The notes under the pieces: generated by a model
What the model was told of the DNA's origin: nothing
What the model saw: only the letters and a program-made list of their open reading frames with translations
Database searches by the model: none
Shown here: one piece after another, positions 12,851 to 21,090 of the stretch
Layout: every line of letters starts with the position of its first letter
How positions within the stretch are numbered: position 1 is the first letter of the stretch
Made by a program: the position numbers and the translations under genes
Origin: an uncultured Acetatifactor sp.
GTDB taxonomy: Bacteria; Bacillota; Clostridia; Lachnospirales; Lachnospiraceae
Length of the DNA stretch: 22,661 nucleotides
Assembly (NCBI GenBank): GCA_910587555.1
Contig: CAJULV010000061.1
Location: forward strand, 1-22,661
Direction: 5' to 3'

Positions 12851-14494
12851 ATGAATTTATGTAAGCCTGTGTGCATCGCGGAAAACAAAAAGGCCAATGT
12901 GGTTATCGTGGCCAGGGCGTATCAGCGGGGGGCGGAAATTCTGGCGGAATACCTGGGGAAAATCACGGATGCGGTGTTCCGGATTCAGGAGACCTCCACT
13001 GTAGATCCCAGTATTGTATTGAAATACGGGGAGCATGGAAAAGACGGTTTTTCGTATCGGATTTTCGACAAAGATATCGTAATAGAGGCAGAAAATGAAC
13101 AGTCTATGGTGTATGCCGTATATGACTGGCTGGAGAGAGTGGTTGGGTGCCGATATTATTCCCGGGCCTGTGAATTTGTCCCCTTTGATGCCAATTTGAC
13201 CGTATGCTTTGAGGAATACCGTTATTCGCCTGTTCTGGAATACCGGGAAATTCTTTACCGGGATTACGGGGATCCGGCATTTGCGGAAAAGCATAAGATC
13301 ACGCCCGGCTCCAGACGGGATGAGAACTGGGGATTCTGGTGCCATTCCTTTTATACCCTCTGCCCGCCGGAGGAATATTTTGAGGAGCATCCGGAATATT
13401 TTTCCCTCCATGAGGGCAGGCGGGTGGGGGAGAAGGCGCAGCTGTGTCTCTCCAACCCGGAGGTCTTTGAGATTGTATTGGGCAATTTGAAAAAACATAT
13501 GGCCCAGAAGCCCGGCGCCAGATATTGGTCCGTGTCTCAAAATGACAACGGGGCGTACTGCCGGTGCGAAAAATGTCGGGAAACAGACGAGAGGGAAGGC
13601 TCTCCAATGGGGTCTGTCCTGCACTTTGTGAACCGCCTTGCCGCACATTTTCCGGATAAGGTTATTTCCACACTGGCCTACTGGTATACCAGAAAGGCGC
13701 CTGCAACCATCCGCCCTGCAGAGAATGTTCACATCATGCTCTGCAATATTGAGGCGAACAGGGGACTTCCCATTGAGAGGGACGAAAGAAGCGCAGGTTC
13801 CCGTCAGGAATTGTTGGATTGGAAAGAAATCTGTGAAAACTTGTTTTTGTGGGATTATTGTATTCAGTTCCGCAACCTGGTGAGTCCCTTTCCCAATCTG
13901 CGGGTACTGGGGCCGAATATCCGCTTTTTCACGGAAAATCATGTCCGTTCTCTGTTCAGCCAGTGTAACCGGGAGATCGGGGGAGAGTTCCACGAGCTGC
14001 GGGGGTATCTGCTGGCAAAGCTTATGTGGGATCCCCAGGCGGACGAGGAGGCGCTGCTGACTGATTTCCTCCAGGGCTATTACAGGCAGGCGGGTCCGCT
14101 GATCCGGCAGTATATTGACCTGATTCACCGGGAGATGGAGAATGCGGGCGGAGAGCTGAATATTTTTGGAGGGCCTCTGGATGCCCGGGATACCTGGATG
14201 CGGGAGGAGCTTTTCCGGCAGTACGAGGCCTTGTTTGAGGAGGCCGTTCGCGTCACGGAAGGGAATCCGGAGGTTCAGTTCAGGGTGAAAACAGCCGCCC
14301 TGCCTGTATACTATGCGGGAATCGTTCTGAAATACGGCGATTGGGAGGAAAAAGTACGGAGAATTGTGAAGTTCGCGGAACAGGCACGGAAAACGGGCCT
14401 GGTTATGGTGGAGGAGTGGAAAATAACCGTAGATAAATTTGTCACTGATGCCATGGCAAAAGCAGGAGATGTTCATAAGGAGGAGCAAGCATGA
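12851..14494 (+). CDS. DUF4838 domain-containing protein
   Basis: A 547-aa protein matching the DUF4838 pattern. The N-terminal region (about 15-125) resembles the alpha-glucuronidase-type accessory fold (ILAEYLGKITDAVF, then VYAVYDWLERVVGCRYY). The middle holds the signature WSVSQNDNGAYCRCEKCRET with its three Cys, followed by FVNRLAAHFPDKVISTLAYW. The family often sits beside carbohydrate-related genes, but no activity is established. There is no signal peptide, so it is likely cytoplasmic. I choose ATG 12851: AAGGAG ends 9 nt before it, whereas the ATG at 12842 directly abuts that site. Its stop overlaps the next start (ATGA), so it is translationally coupled to the TlpA-like gene, an odd pairing with a redox module. 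Confidence 0.8.
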   Translation: MNLCKPVCIAENKKANVVIVARAYQRGAEILAEYLGKITDAVFRIQETSTVDPSIVLKYGEHGKDGFSYRIFDKDIVIEAENEQSMVYAVYDWLERVVGCRYYSRACEFVPFDANLTVCFEEYRYSPVLEYREILYRDYGDPAFAEKHKITPGSRRDENWGFWCHSFYTLCPPEEYFEEHPEYFSLHEGRRVGEKAQLCLSNPEVFEIVLGNLKKHMAQKPGARYWSVSQNDNGAYCRCEKCRETDEREGSPMGSVLHFVNRLAAHFPDKVISTLAYWYTRKAPATIRPAENVHIMLCNIEANRGLPIERDERSAGSRQELLDWKEICENLFLWDYCIQFRNLVSPFPNLRVLGPNIRFFTENHVRSLFSQCNREIGGEFHELRGYLLAKLMWDPQADEEALLTDFLQGYYRQAGPLIRQYIDLIHREMENAGGELNIFGGPLDARDTWMREELFRQYEALFEEAVRVTEGNPEVQFRVKTAALPVYYAGIVLKYGDWEEKVRRIVKFAEQARKTGLVMVEEWKITVDKFVTDAMAKAGDVHKEEQA

Positions 14495-15165
14495 AAAAGT
14501 TTTGGAAAGGATTGGTATTGTTGGCTGTAACGGCTTCCGTTTCCGCCTGCAGCGGAAAGACGGGGGAAACAAAGGAAGGGGAGACTGACTCGGTTGGTTC
14601 GGAACAGGAAAACCAGGAGCAGGCCGGAGAAAACGGACAGGAGACTCAAAACGGGGGAACCGGAGGGGAGAGTGAAAGCCAGGAGCCGGAAAACACCTAT
14701 ACGAATTTAAATGAATTCCAGGCCACGGCTCTGGACGGAAGCACGTTTACCCAGGAGGATTTCGCGGATAAGGACCTGACATTGATCAATTTCTGGGCTT
14801 TGTCCTGCAGGCCCTGTATTGCGGAAATGCCGGATCTGGCGGAACTGGAAAAGGCCCTGCCGGACAATGTGCAGCTGATTACGGTGTGCCTGGACGGCGG
14901 AGGCAGCGAGGAACTGGTGGAATATGTGTTGGAGGAATCCGGATTTGAGGGGATCACTCTGGTGTGGGGAGACGGAGATCTGGTGACCTTGAGCAGTGAA
15001 CTCCGCTATACGCCCACCACGGTATTTGTGGATGCAGAGGGGAATATGGCAGGAGATATCGTAGTGGGCGGAAAGGAGAACCTGTCAGAATTTTATTCAC
15101 AGCGCATCAACGATATCCTGACGGGTATGGGAAAGGCGGAAATCAGCATTGGAACAGAAGAATGA
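14491..15165 (+). CDS. TlpA-like thioredoxin-fold lipoprotein
   Basis: A 224-aa secreted redox protein. The signal peptide ends in the lipobox VSAC (C20). A low-complexity Glu/Gly/Gln linker (21-70) then holds the domain away from the membrane. The TlpA/ResA-like domain (about 72-215) has the active-site WALSCRPC (C106 and C109, a CxxC pair) after LTLINF, EMPDL, and a cis-proline loop RYTPTTVFVD (P175). It would reduce or oxidise extracytoplasmic thiols. It overlaps the upstream gene by 4 bp, and its 3' end overlaps the CXXC mini-protein gene. With the downstream ferredoxin-like membrane protein it may receive electrons from the cytoplasm; this is inferred from order. Confidence 0.9.
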   Translation: MKKFWKGLVLLAVTASVSACSGKTGETKEGETDSVGSEQENQEQAGENGQETQNGGTGGESESQEPENTYTNLNEFQATALDGSTFTQEDFADKDLTLINFWALSCRPCIAEMPDLAELEKALPDNVQLITVCLDGGGSEELVEYVLEESGFEGITLVWGDGDLVTLSSELRYTPTTVFVDAEGNMAGDIVVGGKENLSEFYSQRINDILTGMGKAEISIGTEE

Positions 15166-15307
15166 CGGCAGACAGATTAAAATAATACGGTTCTGCGTGC
15201 TTCTGGCTGCTTTGGTCTTGATGGGAATCGGACTGGGCAGGCAGGAACAGGCGGAAGTGTTGGGAAAGGCGGTGCGAATATGCCTGGAATGCATCGGAAT
15301 CGGCTGA
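15149..15307 (+). CDS. CD1871A family CXXC motif-containing protein (52 aa)
   Basis: A short gene that is easily missed. In the frame overlapping the end of the TlpA-like gene there is a 52-aa protein with one membrane helix (about 12-28, IRFCVLLAALVLMGIGLG), a charged stretch (RQEQAEVLGKA) and the C-terminal motif ICLECIGIG containing CxxC (Cys45, Cys48). This is the layout of the CD1871A family, which recurs next to TlpA-like and 4Fe-4S membrane proteins. It begins at TTG 15149 (GGAAAGG a short way upstream); no ATG fits except one in the helix. It overlaps the next gene by 28 bp. It probably relays electrons between the ferredoxin-like protein and the TlpA-like protein, by inference. Confidence 0.75.
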   Translation: MEQKNDGRQIKIIRFCVLLAALVLMGIGLGRQEQAEVLGKAVRICLECIGIG

Positions 15308-16182
15308 AAGGCAGGATTTCCAGACAGCGGGTTATTCAACTGGCGGCAGCGGTGCTGTTTAACGGGTATGTTATCGGCTTCGGGAAGGGGCGTATTTTCA
15401 CGGGGAAGAGCAAGGCCATATGCGTTCCCGTGCTGAACTGTTATTCCTGTCCCGGGGCACTGGGGGCCTGTCCCATCGGCGCGCTGCAGGCCTCCCTGGG
15501 GGGCATGAAGCATCATTTTCCCTTTTATGTACTGGGTATGCTGATGCTGTTCGGCATTGTCCTTGGGCGGGTGGTCTGCGGCCTGCTGTGCCCTTTCGGC
15601 CTGGTGCAGGATTTGCTGCATAAAATTCCCCTTCCCAAGTGGAAAGTGCCCAAAAAGATCGATCAACCCGCCAGATATCTGAAATATGTGATTCTGGCAG
15701 TCCTGGTGATTCTGCTTCCGGCCTTTGCGGTGACGGACACAGGGGTGACGCCGCCTTATTTCTGCCAGTATCTCTGCCCGGCGGGAACCCTGGAGGGCGG
15801 CATTCCCCTGCTGCTTGCGGACCCAACGCTTCGGGAGATTGCAGGGGCGCTTTTTCAATGGAAACTGGGGGTGATGGCAGTGATTCTCGGCGCCTGCATG
15901 GTGATTCACCGCCCCTTTTGCAGATATCTCTGTCCCCTGGGAGCGTTTTATTCGGTGTTCAACCGGTTCAGCTTTTATCAGATGAATCTGGATGCCTCCA
16001 AATGCGTGGGCTGCAAAAAGTGTGAAAAGGTCTGCCCCATGGCGGTGGAAGTGACAAAGAACTGCAATGATCCGGAATGTATCCGCTGCGGAAAGTGCAG
16101 GGAGGTCTGTCCCGTTCAGGCCATATCCTCGGGATTTCGGCCGAAGGAAGCCTGCGGCAGTCTGGGAGGTACAGAGAAATGA
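15280..16182 (+). CDS. polyferredoxin-like membrane 4Fe-4S protein (NapH/YccM type)
   Basis: A 300-aa integral membrane protein. The N-terminus has a hydrophobic helix (18-35), then a Cys cluster C48/C54/C57/C64. TM helices lie at about 81-103, 133-151 and 196-212. Between them are the CP motifs typical of NapH-type proteins: CGLLCPFGLVQDL (100-112), CQYLCPAG (162-169) and CRYLCPLGAFYSVF (214-227). The C-terminal cytoplasmic part carries two classic 4Fe-4S motifs, CVGCKKCEKVCP (242-253) and CIRCGKCREVCP (267-278). It should carry electrons across or at the membrane. The gene is coupled to its upstream neighbours by overlap and to the 43-aa ORF downstream by a 4-bp overlap. The redox partner is inferred to be the TlpA/CXXC pair. 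Confidence 0.9.
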   Translation: MPGMHRNRLKGRISRQRVIQLAAAVLFNGYVIGFGKGRIFTGKSKAICVPVLNCYSCPGALGACPIGALQASLGGMKHHFPFYVLGMLMLFGIVLGRVVCGLLCPFGLVQDLLHKIPLPKWKVPKKIDQPARYLKYVILAVLVILLPAFAVTDTGVTPPYFCQYLCPAGTLEGGIPLLLADPTLREIAGALFQWKLGVMAVILGACMVIHRPFCRYLCPLGAFYSVFNRFSFYQMNLDASKCVGCKKCEKVCPMAVEVTKNCNDPECIRCGKCREVCPVQAISSGFRPKEACGSLGGTEK

Positions 16183-16310
16183 GAAAACCAAAGATGATTC
16201 TGGAAGGGGTGCTTACGGTGGAAAACTGGGCGGAATTGGAAAAGGTTTTGCAGGGCGCATTTATTTTTCGAAAAAAGAATGCGGTAGAACAGAGACTACT
16301 GGAGATATAG
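16179..16310 (+). CDS. small ORF (43 aa), unknown; possibly a truncated gene
   Basis: Starts with ATGA overlapping the polyferredoxin stop and has GGGAGG at correct spacing. It encodes MRKPKMILEGVLTVENWAEL, then a short amphipathic stretch ending RLLEI. I recognise no family. It may be a genuine small protein translated with the operon, or the leftover 5' end of a longer gene lost at this point. Confidence 0.4.
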   Translation: MRKPKMILEGVLTVENWAELEKVLQGAFIFRKKNAVEQRLLEI

Positions 16311-16353
16311 AATACAAAATGAGTATCTATAGAAAAATCAAAGGAGGAAGGGC

Positions 16354-17400
16354 ATGTTGAAGTTCTGCTATGTAACAGATAAGAATTTCGAGGATATATT
16401 TGAGGTTTCTGCCAAATATGAGCAATGGGAATATGTAAAGCATCACATCTTTGATATGGTGAATAATTATGTGGCTGTGGTGAATGAAGCCTATCTTCCC
16501 ATACCGTTCCTGGTGTATGAAGACAGCAAAGTGACAGGATATGTCCAGGTAAACTGCAATGGGGAAAGCTATGAGATCTGCAAGTTGATTGTGCATGAAT
16601 CAGAGCAGAATAAGGGATACGGAACGAGAATTCTGTCAGAGATGATGAAGTGGATTTCTGTCCGGTTTGGCCGGGGAACGGTAACCGGGACCTATAAGGC
16701 TTCGAATCTGGCGGCGGATAAATTGTTCTTAAATGCCGGTTTTGACAGGGAGGTCACTGATGGGGAAGTGACGGCGTCCAGGAAACTGCACTGCTGTGAG
16801 ACTGCGCTGTCGGACAGCGAATTTGAAAAGATACCATATGCTGCCGTTGGTGAATTTACCGCAAAGATAAGGGAAGCAAAAAAATATCCTGAAAGTATCA
16901 TTGGAGATGAAAAAGGGATTCATTTCGAGAAGATCCATGGGGAACATGCCAGGAAGATCATCGCAATGGAGCTGCTGAAAACACAGGAGGGTTATGTGAT
17001 GCCTTTTGTGGATTCCCTGGCGCAATCTTACAGTGATTTATTTGAAGAAGAAATTACGGTGACTTATGCTTTGTGCCATGGCCCGAATCCGGTTGGCCTG
17101 GTGGAAATACGCTATGTAAAAGGGGAAGGTTTTCCTGTTTTCCAGGAGAAGATGGTATATGAGCTGTTCCGGATATTAGTGGATAAAGAATATCAGAAAA
17201 AGGGATATGGCACTGGGGCGATTCAGCTGTTTCTGGATTATGTGAAAAGGAAGCCCTTGGGGGATGCGGACGCTGTGGTGGTCTCTGTGGTGGAAGGGAA
17301 CGAAGTGGCATTGAAATTGTATGAACGATTTGGATTCCAAATCATCGGCCGGGATAAATATGAGCATATTGCTTTGGGGCAGGATCTGCGTATCCATTGA
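16354..17400 (+). CDS. tandem GNAT N-acetyltransferase
   Basis: A 348-aa protein with two GNAT folds. In the first (about 1-150), motif A is CKLIVHESEQNKGYGTRILSE-like, with the acetyl-CoA-binding Q-N-K-G-Y-G at 89-94, then LAADKLFLNAGFDRE. In the second (about 185-345), the segment EYQKKGYGTGAIQLF gives the matching Q-K-K-G-Y-G loop, followed by NEVALKLYERFGFQ. Such proteins use acetyl-CoA to acylate an amine; the substrate is unknown. AGGAGG precedes the ATG. It is a separate unit, about 40 bp after the 43-aa ORF. Its base composition is more AT-rich than the operon before it. Confidence 0.85.
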   Translation: MLKFCYVTDKNFEDIFEVSAKYEQWEYVKHHIFDMVNNYVAVVNEAYLPIPFLVYEDSKVTGYVQVNCNGESYEICKLIVHESEQNKGYGTRILSEMMKWISVRFGRGTVTGTYKASNLAADKLFLNAGFDREVTDGEVTASRKLHCCETALSDSEFEKIPYAAVGEFTAKIREAKKYPESIIGDEKGIHFEKIHGEHARKIIAMELLKTQEGYVMPFVDSLAQSYSDLFEEEITVTYALCHGPNPVGLVEIRYVKGEGFPVFQEKMVYELFRILVDKEYQKKGYGTGAIQLFLDYVKRKPLGDADAVVVSVVEGNEVALKLYERFGFQIIGRDKYEHIALGQDLRIH

Positions 17401-17416
17401 TCCCTGGGGAAAAATG

Positions 17417-17474
17417 GTAACATTTCAGACAGCCCCTCTCGCGAAGCCAATAATTGCAATTTTGCGAGACTTAC
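17417..17474 (+). mobile_element. IS66-like MITE, short form (copy 2)
   Basis: A 58-bp element with ends GTAA and TTAC: GTAACATTTCAGACAGCCCC, then TCTCGCGAAG, a short AATTGCAATT-type centre and GCGAGACTTAC. Flanking octamers GAAAAATG (17409-17416) and GAAAAACG (17475-17482) agree at 7 of 8 positions. It lies between the GNAT stop and the MBL-fold gene and may affect their transcript. It shares its body with 8492-8557 and 19360-19531. Confidence 0.7.
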
Positions 17475-17512
17475 GAAAAACGGGGAGGATTGCCGGGAAC
17501 AGGAGGACAGCC

Positions 17513-18340
17513 GTGAGAATCATCAACCTGATGGAGAATACAAAAGGGGCGGAAGGATGTGTGTGGGAACACGGACTAAGTTTCTATATTGAGACGAAAA
17601 AGCATAAACTTCTGGCAGATACCGGGGCATCGGAGGCCTTTCTCAAAAATGCTGTAGTTTTGGGCATTGATCTGCGCCGGGTGGACACGGTGATTCTAAG
17701 CCACGGACATTATGACCACGGGGGCGGGTTGGCGGCTTTCGCCGTGCTGAATCCCAGGGCAGGGATTTGGATGCACCGTGGGGCAGGGGAGGCCTATTAC
17801 CATAAAACCGAGCAGATGGAAAAATACATCGGCATTTCCCCGGAGGCAGGGAGCCTTACCGGGATAGAGTGGGTGGAGGGAGACAGGCGCATTGACGACG
17901 AGCTGTTCCTGTTTGGCCGGGTATCCGGAAGGCGGCTGTGGCCCGAAGGTAACCGGGAGCTGATGCGGAAAGCAGGAGACGTCTTCCGGCAGGACGAATT
18001 CCTCCATGAGCAATATCTGGTGGTGGAGGAGAACGGGAAAAGGGTTCTGGTTTCCGGCTGCGCCCACAACGGGATTCTGAATATTCTGGACAGATACCGG
18101 GAGATCTTCGGGGATATGCCGGAGGCGGTGGTCAGCGGCTTCCACATGAGCAGAAAGTCCGGCTATGGGGAGCGGGACCTGGCGCTGATTCGGGAGACAG
18201 CCAGAGAGCTGAAAACACTGGACACCAGGTTTTATACAGGGCACTGCACAGGGGAGATACCCTTTCAGGTGATGAAGGAGGAGATGGGGGAGCAGTTGAG
18301 GTATGTGCACTGCGGGGAGGAAATCCGTCTGCCTTTCTGA
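17513..18340 (+). CDS. MBL-fold metallo-hydrolase (COG1237-like)
   Basis: A 275-aa metallo-beta-lactamase-fold protein. The metal-binding motif SHGHYDHGG supplies H64, H66, D68 and H69; later ligands fit SGCAHNGILNIL and TGHCTGE. The layout, with LLADTGASEAFLKNA before the HxHxDH and an HNG signature after, resembles the archaeal/bacterial group annotated as beta-ribofuranosylaminobenzene synthase-type proteins (COG1237). The true substrate is unclear. I place the start at GTG 17513, with AGGAGG at 17501-17506. The frame is open upstream through the MITE, but that is insertion sequence and leader, not coding. Confidence 0.82.
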   Translation: MRIINLMENTKGAEGCVWEHGLSFYIETKKHKLLADTGASEAFLKNAVVLGIDLRRVDTVILSHGHYDHGGGLAAFAVLNPRAGIWMHRGAGEAYYHKTEQMEKYIGISPEAGSLTGIEWVEGDRRIDDELFLFGRVSGRRLWPEGNRELMRKAGDVFRQDEFLHEQYLVVEENGKRVLVSGCAHNGILNILDRYREIFGDMPEAVVSGFHMSRKSGYGERDLALIRETARELKTLDTRFYTGHCTGEIPFQVMKEEMGEQLRYVHCGEEIRLPF

Positions 18341-18485
18341 TTCCGTATTCGGCTGCCTTGACGGCGCTTTGGCGGCTGACTGACAGGGCTGCGGGAGGGC
18401 AGGCGGGCTTTGATTAATCCCAAACCGTTTGAGGAAAAACAGGCTTTTTTCATTACATTTCGTATCGCAGCAGGAGGAAGAAACA

Positions 18486-18953
18486 ATGTCAGTCTTAGGT
18501 ATATTTGGCACATGTTCACAAAGCAATTATAATGAATTGGTAGAATTGATAAAAAGCGGAGAATCTGCCAAAACAGAAGAATTGATAAAAAAGATTTACG
18601 ATGAAGTGGAGAATTCCGCAGTAAAATTGGAAAATGACAAGTGTTCGGGTGAAGTATTCTCTGCCTTATTTTACTATCTTGATACAGTCTATGGAGTGGA
18701 TGTTCGATGCGGCATGGAAAGTGTTGGCGAAAAATGGCGTGATATAACCGGTGATTTTGATGTCATTGTATTCCGGGAAAAAGAACGGATTTTAGCACTG
18801 GAAGATACCATCGATTATGACATGCTTTTGGAGTTTATCAATGATTTTTTTCAGATTGACTACGGAAATGCCGGACAGATTGCCTGGAACGTCCTGCTTA
18901 ATAACCTTAAAAATACAGGGACAGACAATATGTTAATTTTGCGTGTGTTTTAA
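18486..18953 (+). CDS. unknown protein, 155 aa
   Basis: A soluble 155-aa acidic protein beginning MSVLGIFGTCSQSNYNELVE. It is largely helical at the start (ELIKSGESAKTEELIKKIYDE) with a central FSALFYYLDTVYGVDVRCG and a DFDVIVF strand. I recognise no family. The start follows AGGAGGAAG. Its AT-rich, Lys/Asn/Glu-heavy composition differs from its GC-richer neighbours, which suggests separate origin. Stand-alone, between an MBL gene and a repeat. Confidence 0.7.
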   Translation: MSVLGIFGTCSQSNYNELVELIKSGESAKTEELIKKIYDEVENSAVKLENDKCSGEVFSALFYYLDTVYGVDVRCGMESVGEKWRDITGDFDVIVFREKERILALEDTIDYDMLLEFINDFFQIDYGNAGQIAWNVLLNNLKNTGTDNMLILRVF

Positions 18954-19082
18954 TGGCACAGAATCCCCCTTCTTCAGGGCGTTGGCCAGACCTATGGGGG
19001 CAAGGCATTCTGTCATGCGTAAGGTATTTACAGAAAGAGAAGCAGTCGGGTGAAACCGGAACTTTTGTAAGGGCAGATCTGG

Positions 19083-19264
19083 CGGAAATCCGGGAAACCA
19101 TCCGATACCGGCGGGTCTGGTCTGCTGCCGGATCTGCAAATGGCTGGACAGGAATGACAAGGGTAACAAGTAGCCTGGTGGGTGCTTTGCCGCTGTAAAA
19201 AGAAAAAACGAATCCCCCGACTGTGGTGCAGCACGGTTGGGGGATTCGTTCTTTGTCTTCATGG
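19083..19264. repeat. 182-bp dispersed repeat, copy 2
   Basis: The gap-free partner of 12287-12468. The hairpin is 19210-19225 with 19232-19247, and the two wobble positions are again G-U in the + strand RNA. The base 5' of the stem has changed (A to C) and now pairs with the G opposite. Upstream, at 18959-19013, CAGAATCCCCC and GGGGG...ATTCTG form a long, loose second stem. No minus-strand promoter equivalent to the one beside copy 1 is evident; a MITE lies about 95 bp away on that side. Confidence 0.8.
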
Positions 19265-19359
19265 GTGTGCAGGTGAAGACAGAGATTTTTCATTTTCCCA
19301 TTAACCGCTGCGCCGGACCCGGTACTATATAAATGAAAGCTTTCAAAACAGAGCATTTT

Positions 19360-19531
19360 GTAACAGTTCAGACAGGGCGCTGAACTGTTACGAGAATGCA
19401 CACAAAACGCGAAAAGAATGCGTTTTGGTGCCCGCAAGTCTCGCAAAATTGCACAGAGCGCAAATTGCATAGGGCGCAAATTGCATAGGGCGCAATTTTG
19501 ACTTCGCGAGAGGGGCTGTCTGAACTGTTAC
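19360..19531 (-). mobile_element. IS66-like MITE, long form (copy 3), with perfect 8-bp target duplication
   Basis: A 172-bp element bounded by perfect 16-bp inverted ends, GTAACAGTTCAGACAG (19360-19375) and CTGTCTGAACTGTTAC (19516-19531). Exact direct repeats of AGCATTTT flank it (19352-19359 and 19532-19539). GTAA ends and 8-bp duplications are IS66-family hallmarks. Relative to the short copies it is reversed and longer. It has a palindrome GTAACAGTTCAG/CTGAACTGTTAC at its left end and a 17-bp tandem unit (GCGCAAATTGCATAGGG, twice plus part) inside. It ends 36 bp before the sigma factor start, so it sits in that gene's leader. Confidence 0.85.
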
Positions 19532-19567
19532 AGCATTTTACCAATTTTACCATTCACGGAGGGGACT

Positions 19568-21055
19568 ATGGAACAGGAAAAGATTTCGGCACTGGTGGAA
19601 GAGAACATGAAGACCATCTTCGCTTACGCGCTTTCGCGGGTGTCCCACAGGGAGGACGCGGAGGATCTGGCCGGGGACATTATCCTGGCCATCCTGAAAA
19701 GCGCCCCCAGGATACGGGATGACAACGCCTTCTTCGGCTATATCTGGGCCATTGCGGCCAACACCTACAAAAAATATCTGTACAAAAAGGGCCGCATCCG
19801 ATGTGAGGAGATTGACGAGGGGGCTGCGGACGAGAAGGATTTTGTCCAGGATATTCTGCAGACCGAACAGTTTTCTGCGCTCCGCCGGGAACTGGCCCTG
19901 CTGTCCAGGGAGTACCGGGAGTGTACCGTGGCCTACTATTTTGAGGGGCTTTCCTGTGGGGAGACGGCCGCCAGGCTCCATCTTTCTCTGGAGATGGTGA
20001 AATATTATCTGTTCAAGACACGGAAGCTATTGAAGGAGGGTATCGGCATGGAAAGAGAATTTGGAACAAAGAGCTATCAGCCGGCAAAATTTGAGTTTAC
20101 CGTTATTTTTCAGGGCGCCGCCAACATGGAGTATCAGCGTCTGTTCGACAGAAAACTCCCGGGCAATATCCTGGTCAGCACCTATCATACACCCATGACC
20201 ATCCGGCAGCTTGCCATCGAACTGGGCGTGGCCAGTGTATATCTGGAGGACGAGATCGCCCTGTTGGAGCGCTACGGCCTGCTCACTGCCCTGACCGGGG
20301 GCAGGTATCAGGCACGCCTGGTAATCTTCACGGAAGAATATATGGAGGAGTTCTTCCGGACAGCGGAGAAATCCTATGTCCCGGTGGTAGGGGATATCCT
20401 GATCAGCGGTGCGGAAAAGCTGCCGGAGCTGCGGAAGCTTGGGTTTCCGGGTGCGGACATGGAGGATGGCAGGCTTCTGTGGAATCTGCTGTTCTGGATG
20501 ATGAACGAGGGCTGCAGGCTTTTTCGGGACAGACGGAAGAAGGCGGCCCGGGAGGATGTGTGCGGTGATATCTGTTACGGAAGCACATTTTCCTTTCAGG
20601 AGGATCATCCCTGTTGGAGCAGGGATTTTGCGGGTTACTGCGGCTTACATTCCGGCTATGCCGCCTGCTATGCGGATTACGGCATTTTGCCCGCAAAGAA
20701 CCGCTATGCATCCCATGGGGACGAAATCGCCCGCAGCCTGGAGGCAGTATTGGAGGGGAAAGCCGGGGCCATGGTCCCGGTGTTGGCCCAAGGGCAGAAG
20801 GAGAAGCTGACTGCCGTTTTCCGGGAAGAGATTGCCTCCTTTGCCGGGCTGTATGAATCGCTGTACGACTGCGGTCTTGCCGTCATGGGGGTACATGCCC
20901 CGAAGAGCGTGGGACAGATTCTGGAACCGGTGATGTCGAAGGTGCTGCTGTTCCACACAGTGGGCCTGATCGGAAGTCTGGCAGTCAGGTCAGGTGCCCT
21001 GGCGGTTCCCGAAGACAATGGGCCACTGGGAGGATTCGTGTACCGGATTTCGTAG
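19568..21055 (+). CDS. ECF-type sigma-70 factor with a large C-terminal extension
   Basis: A 495-aa protein. Residues 1-75 form sigma region 2 (FAYALSRVSHREDAEDLAGD, then FFGYIWAIAANTYKKYL). Residues 103-158 form region 4 (LRRELALLSREYRECTVAYY, LSCGETAARLHLSLEMVKYY). Ordinary ECF sigma factors stop near 160-200 residues; this one continues for about 335 more. The extension opens with a winged-helix-like segment at about 207-255 (MTIRQLAIELGVASVYLEDE, then LLERYGLLTALTGGRYQARL) and a mostly helical, Cys-containing domain of unknown role. No anti-sigma gene is adjacent, so the extension may do the regulating. The ATG follows GGAGG. The MITE at 19360-19531 lies in the leader. Confidence 0.85.
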   Translation: MEQEKISALVEENMKTIFAYALSRVSHREDAEDLAGDIILAILKSAPRIRDDNAFFGYIWAIAANTYKKYLYKKGRIRCEEIDEGAADEKDFVQDILQTEQFSALRRELALLSREYRECTVAYYFEGLSCGETAARLHLSLEMVKYYLFKTRKLLKEGIGMEREFGTKSYQPAKFEFTVIFQGAANMEYQRLFDRKLPGNILVSTYHTPMTIRQLAIELGVASVYLEDEIALLERYGLLTALTGGRYQARLVIFTEEYMEEFFRTAEKSYVPVVGDILISGAEKLPELRKLGFPGADMEDGRLLWNLLFWMMNEGCRLFRDRRKKAAREDVCGDICYGSTFSFQEDHPCWSRDFAGYCGLHSGYAACYADYGILPAKNRYASHGDEIARSLEAVLEGKAGAMVPVLAQGQKEKLTAVFREEIASFAGLYESLYDCGLAVMGVHAPKSVGQILEPVMSKVLLFHTVGLIGSLAVRSGALAVPEDNGPLGGFVYRIS

Positions 21056-21090
21056 CCGGGAGGGCACAGGCCAGGGGAGCGGTCATTATT

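Noticed and set aside
12857..14572. Long minus-strand ORF (571 aa) opposite the DUF4838 gene
   Set aside because: It is antisense to a recognised family, has no suitable ribosome site and reads as a frame shadow of a GC-rich gene.
15097..16191. Minus-strand ORF of 364 aa opposite the redox genes
   Set aside because: Antisense to the polyferredoxin gene, whose Cys motifs are clear.
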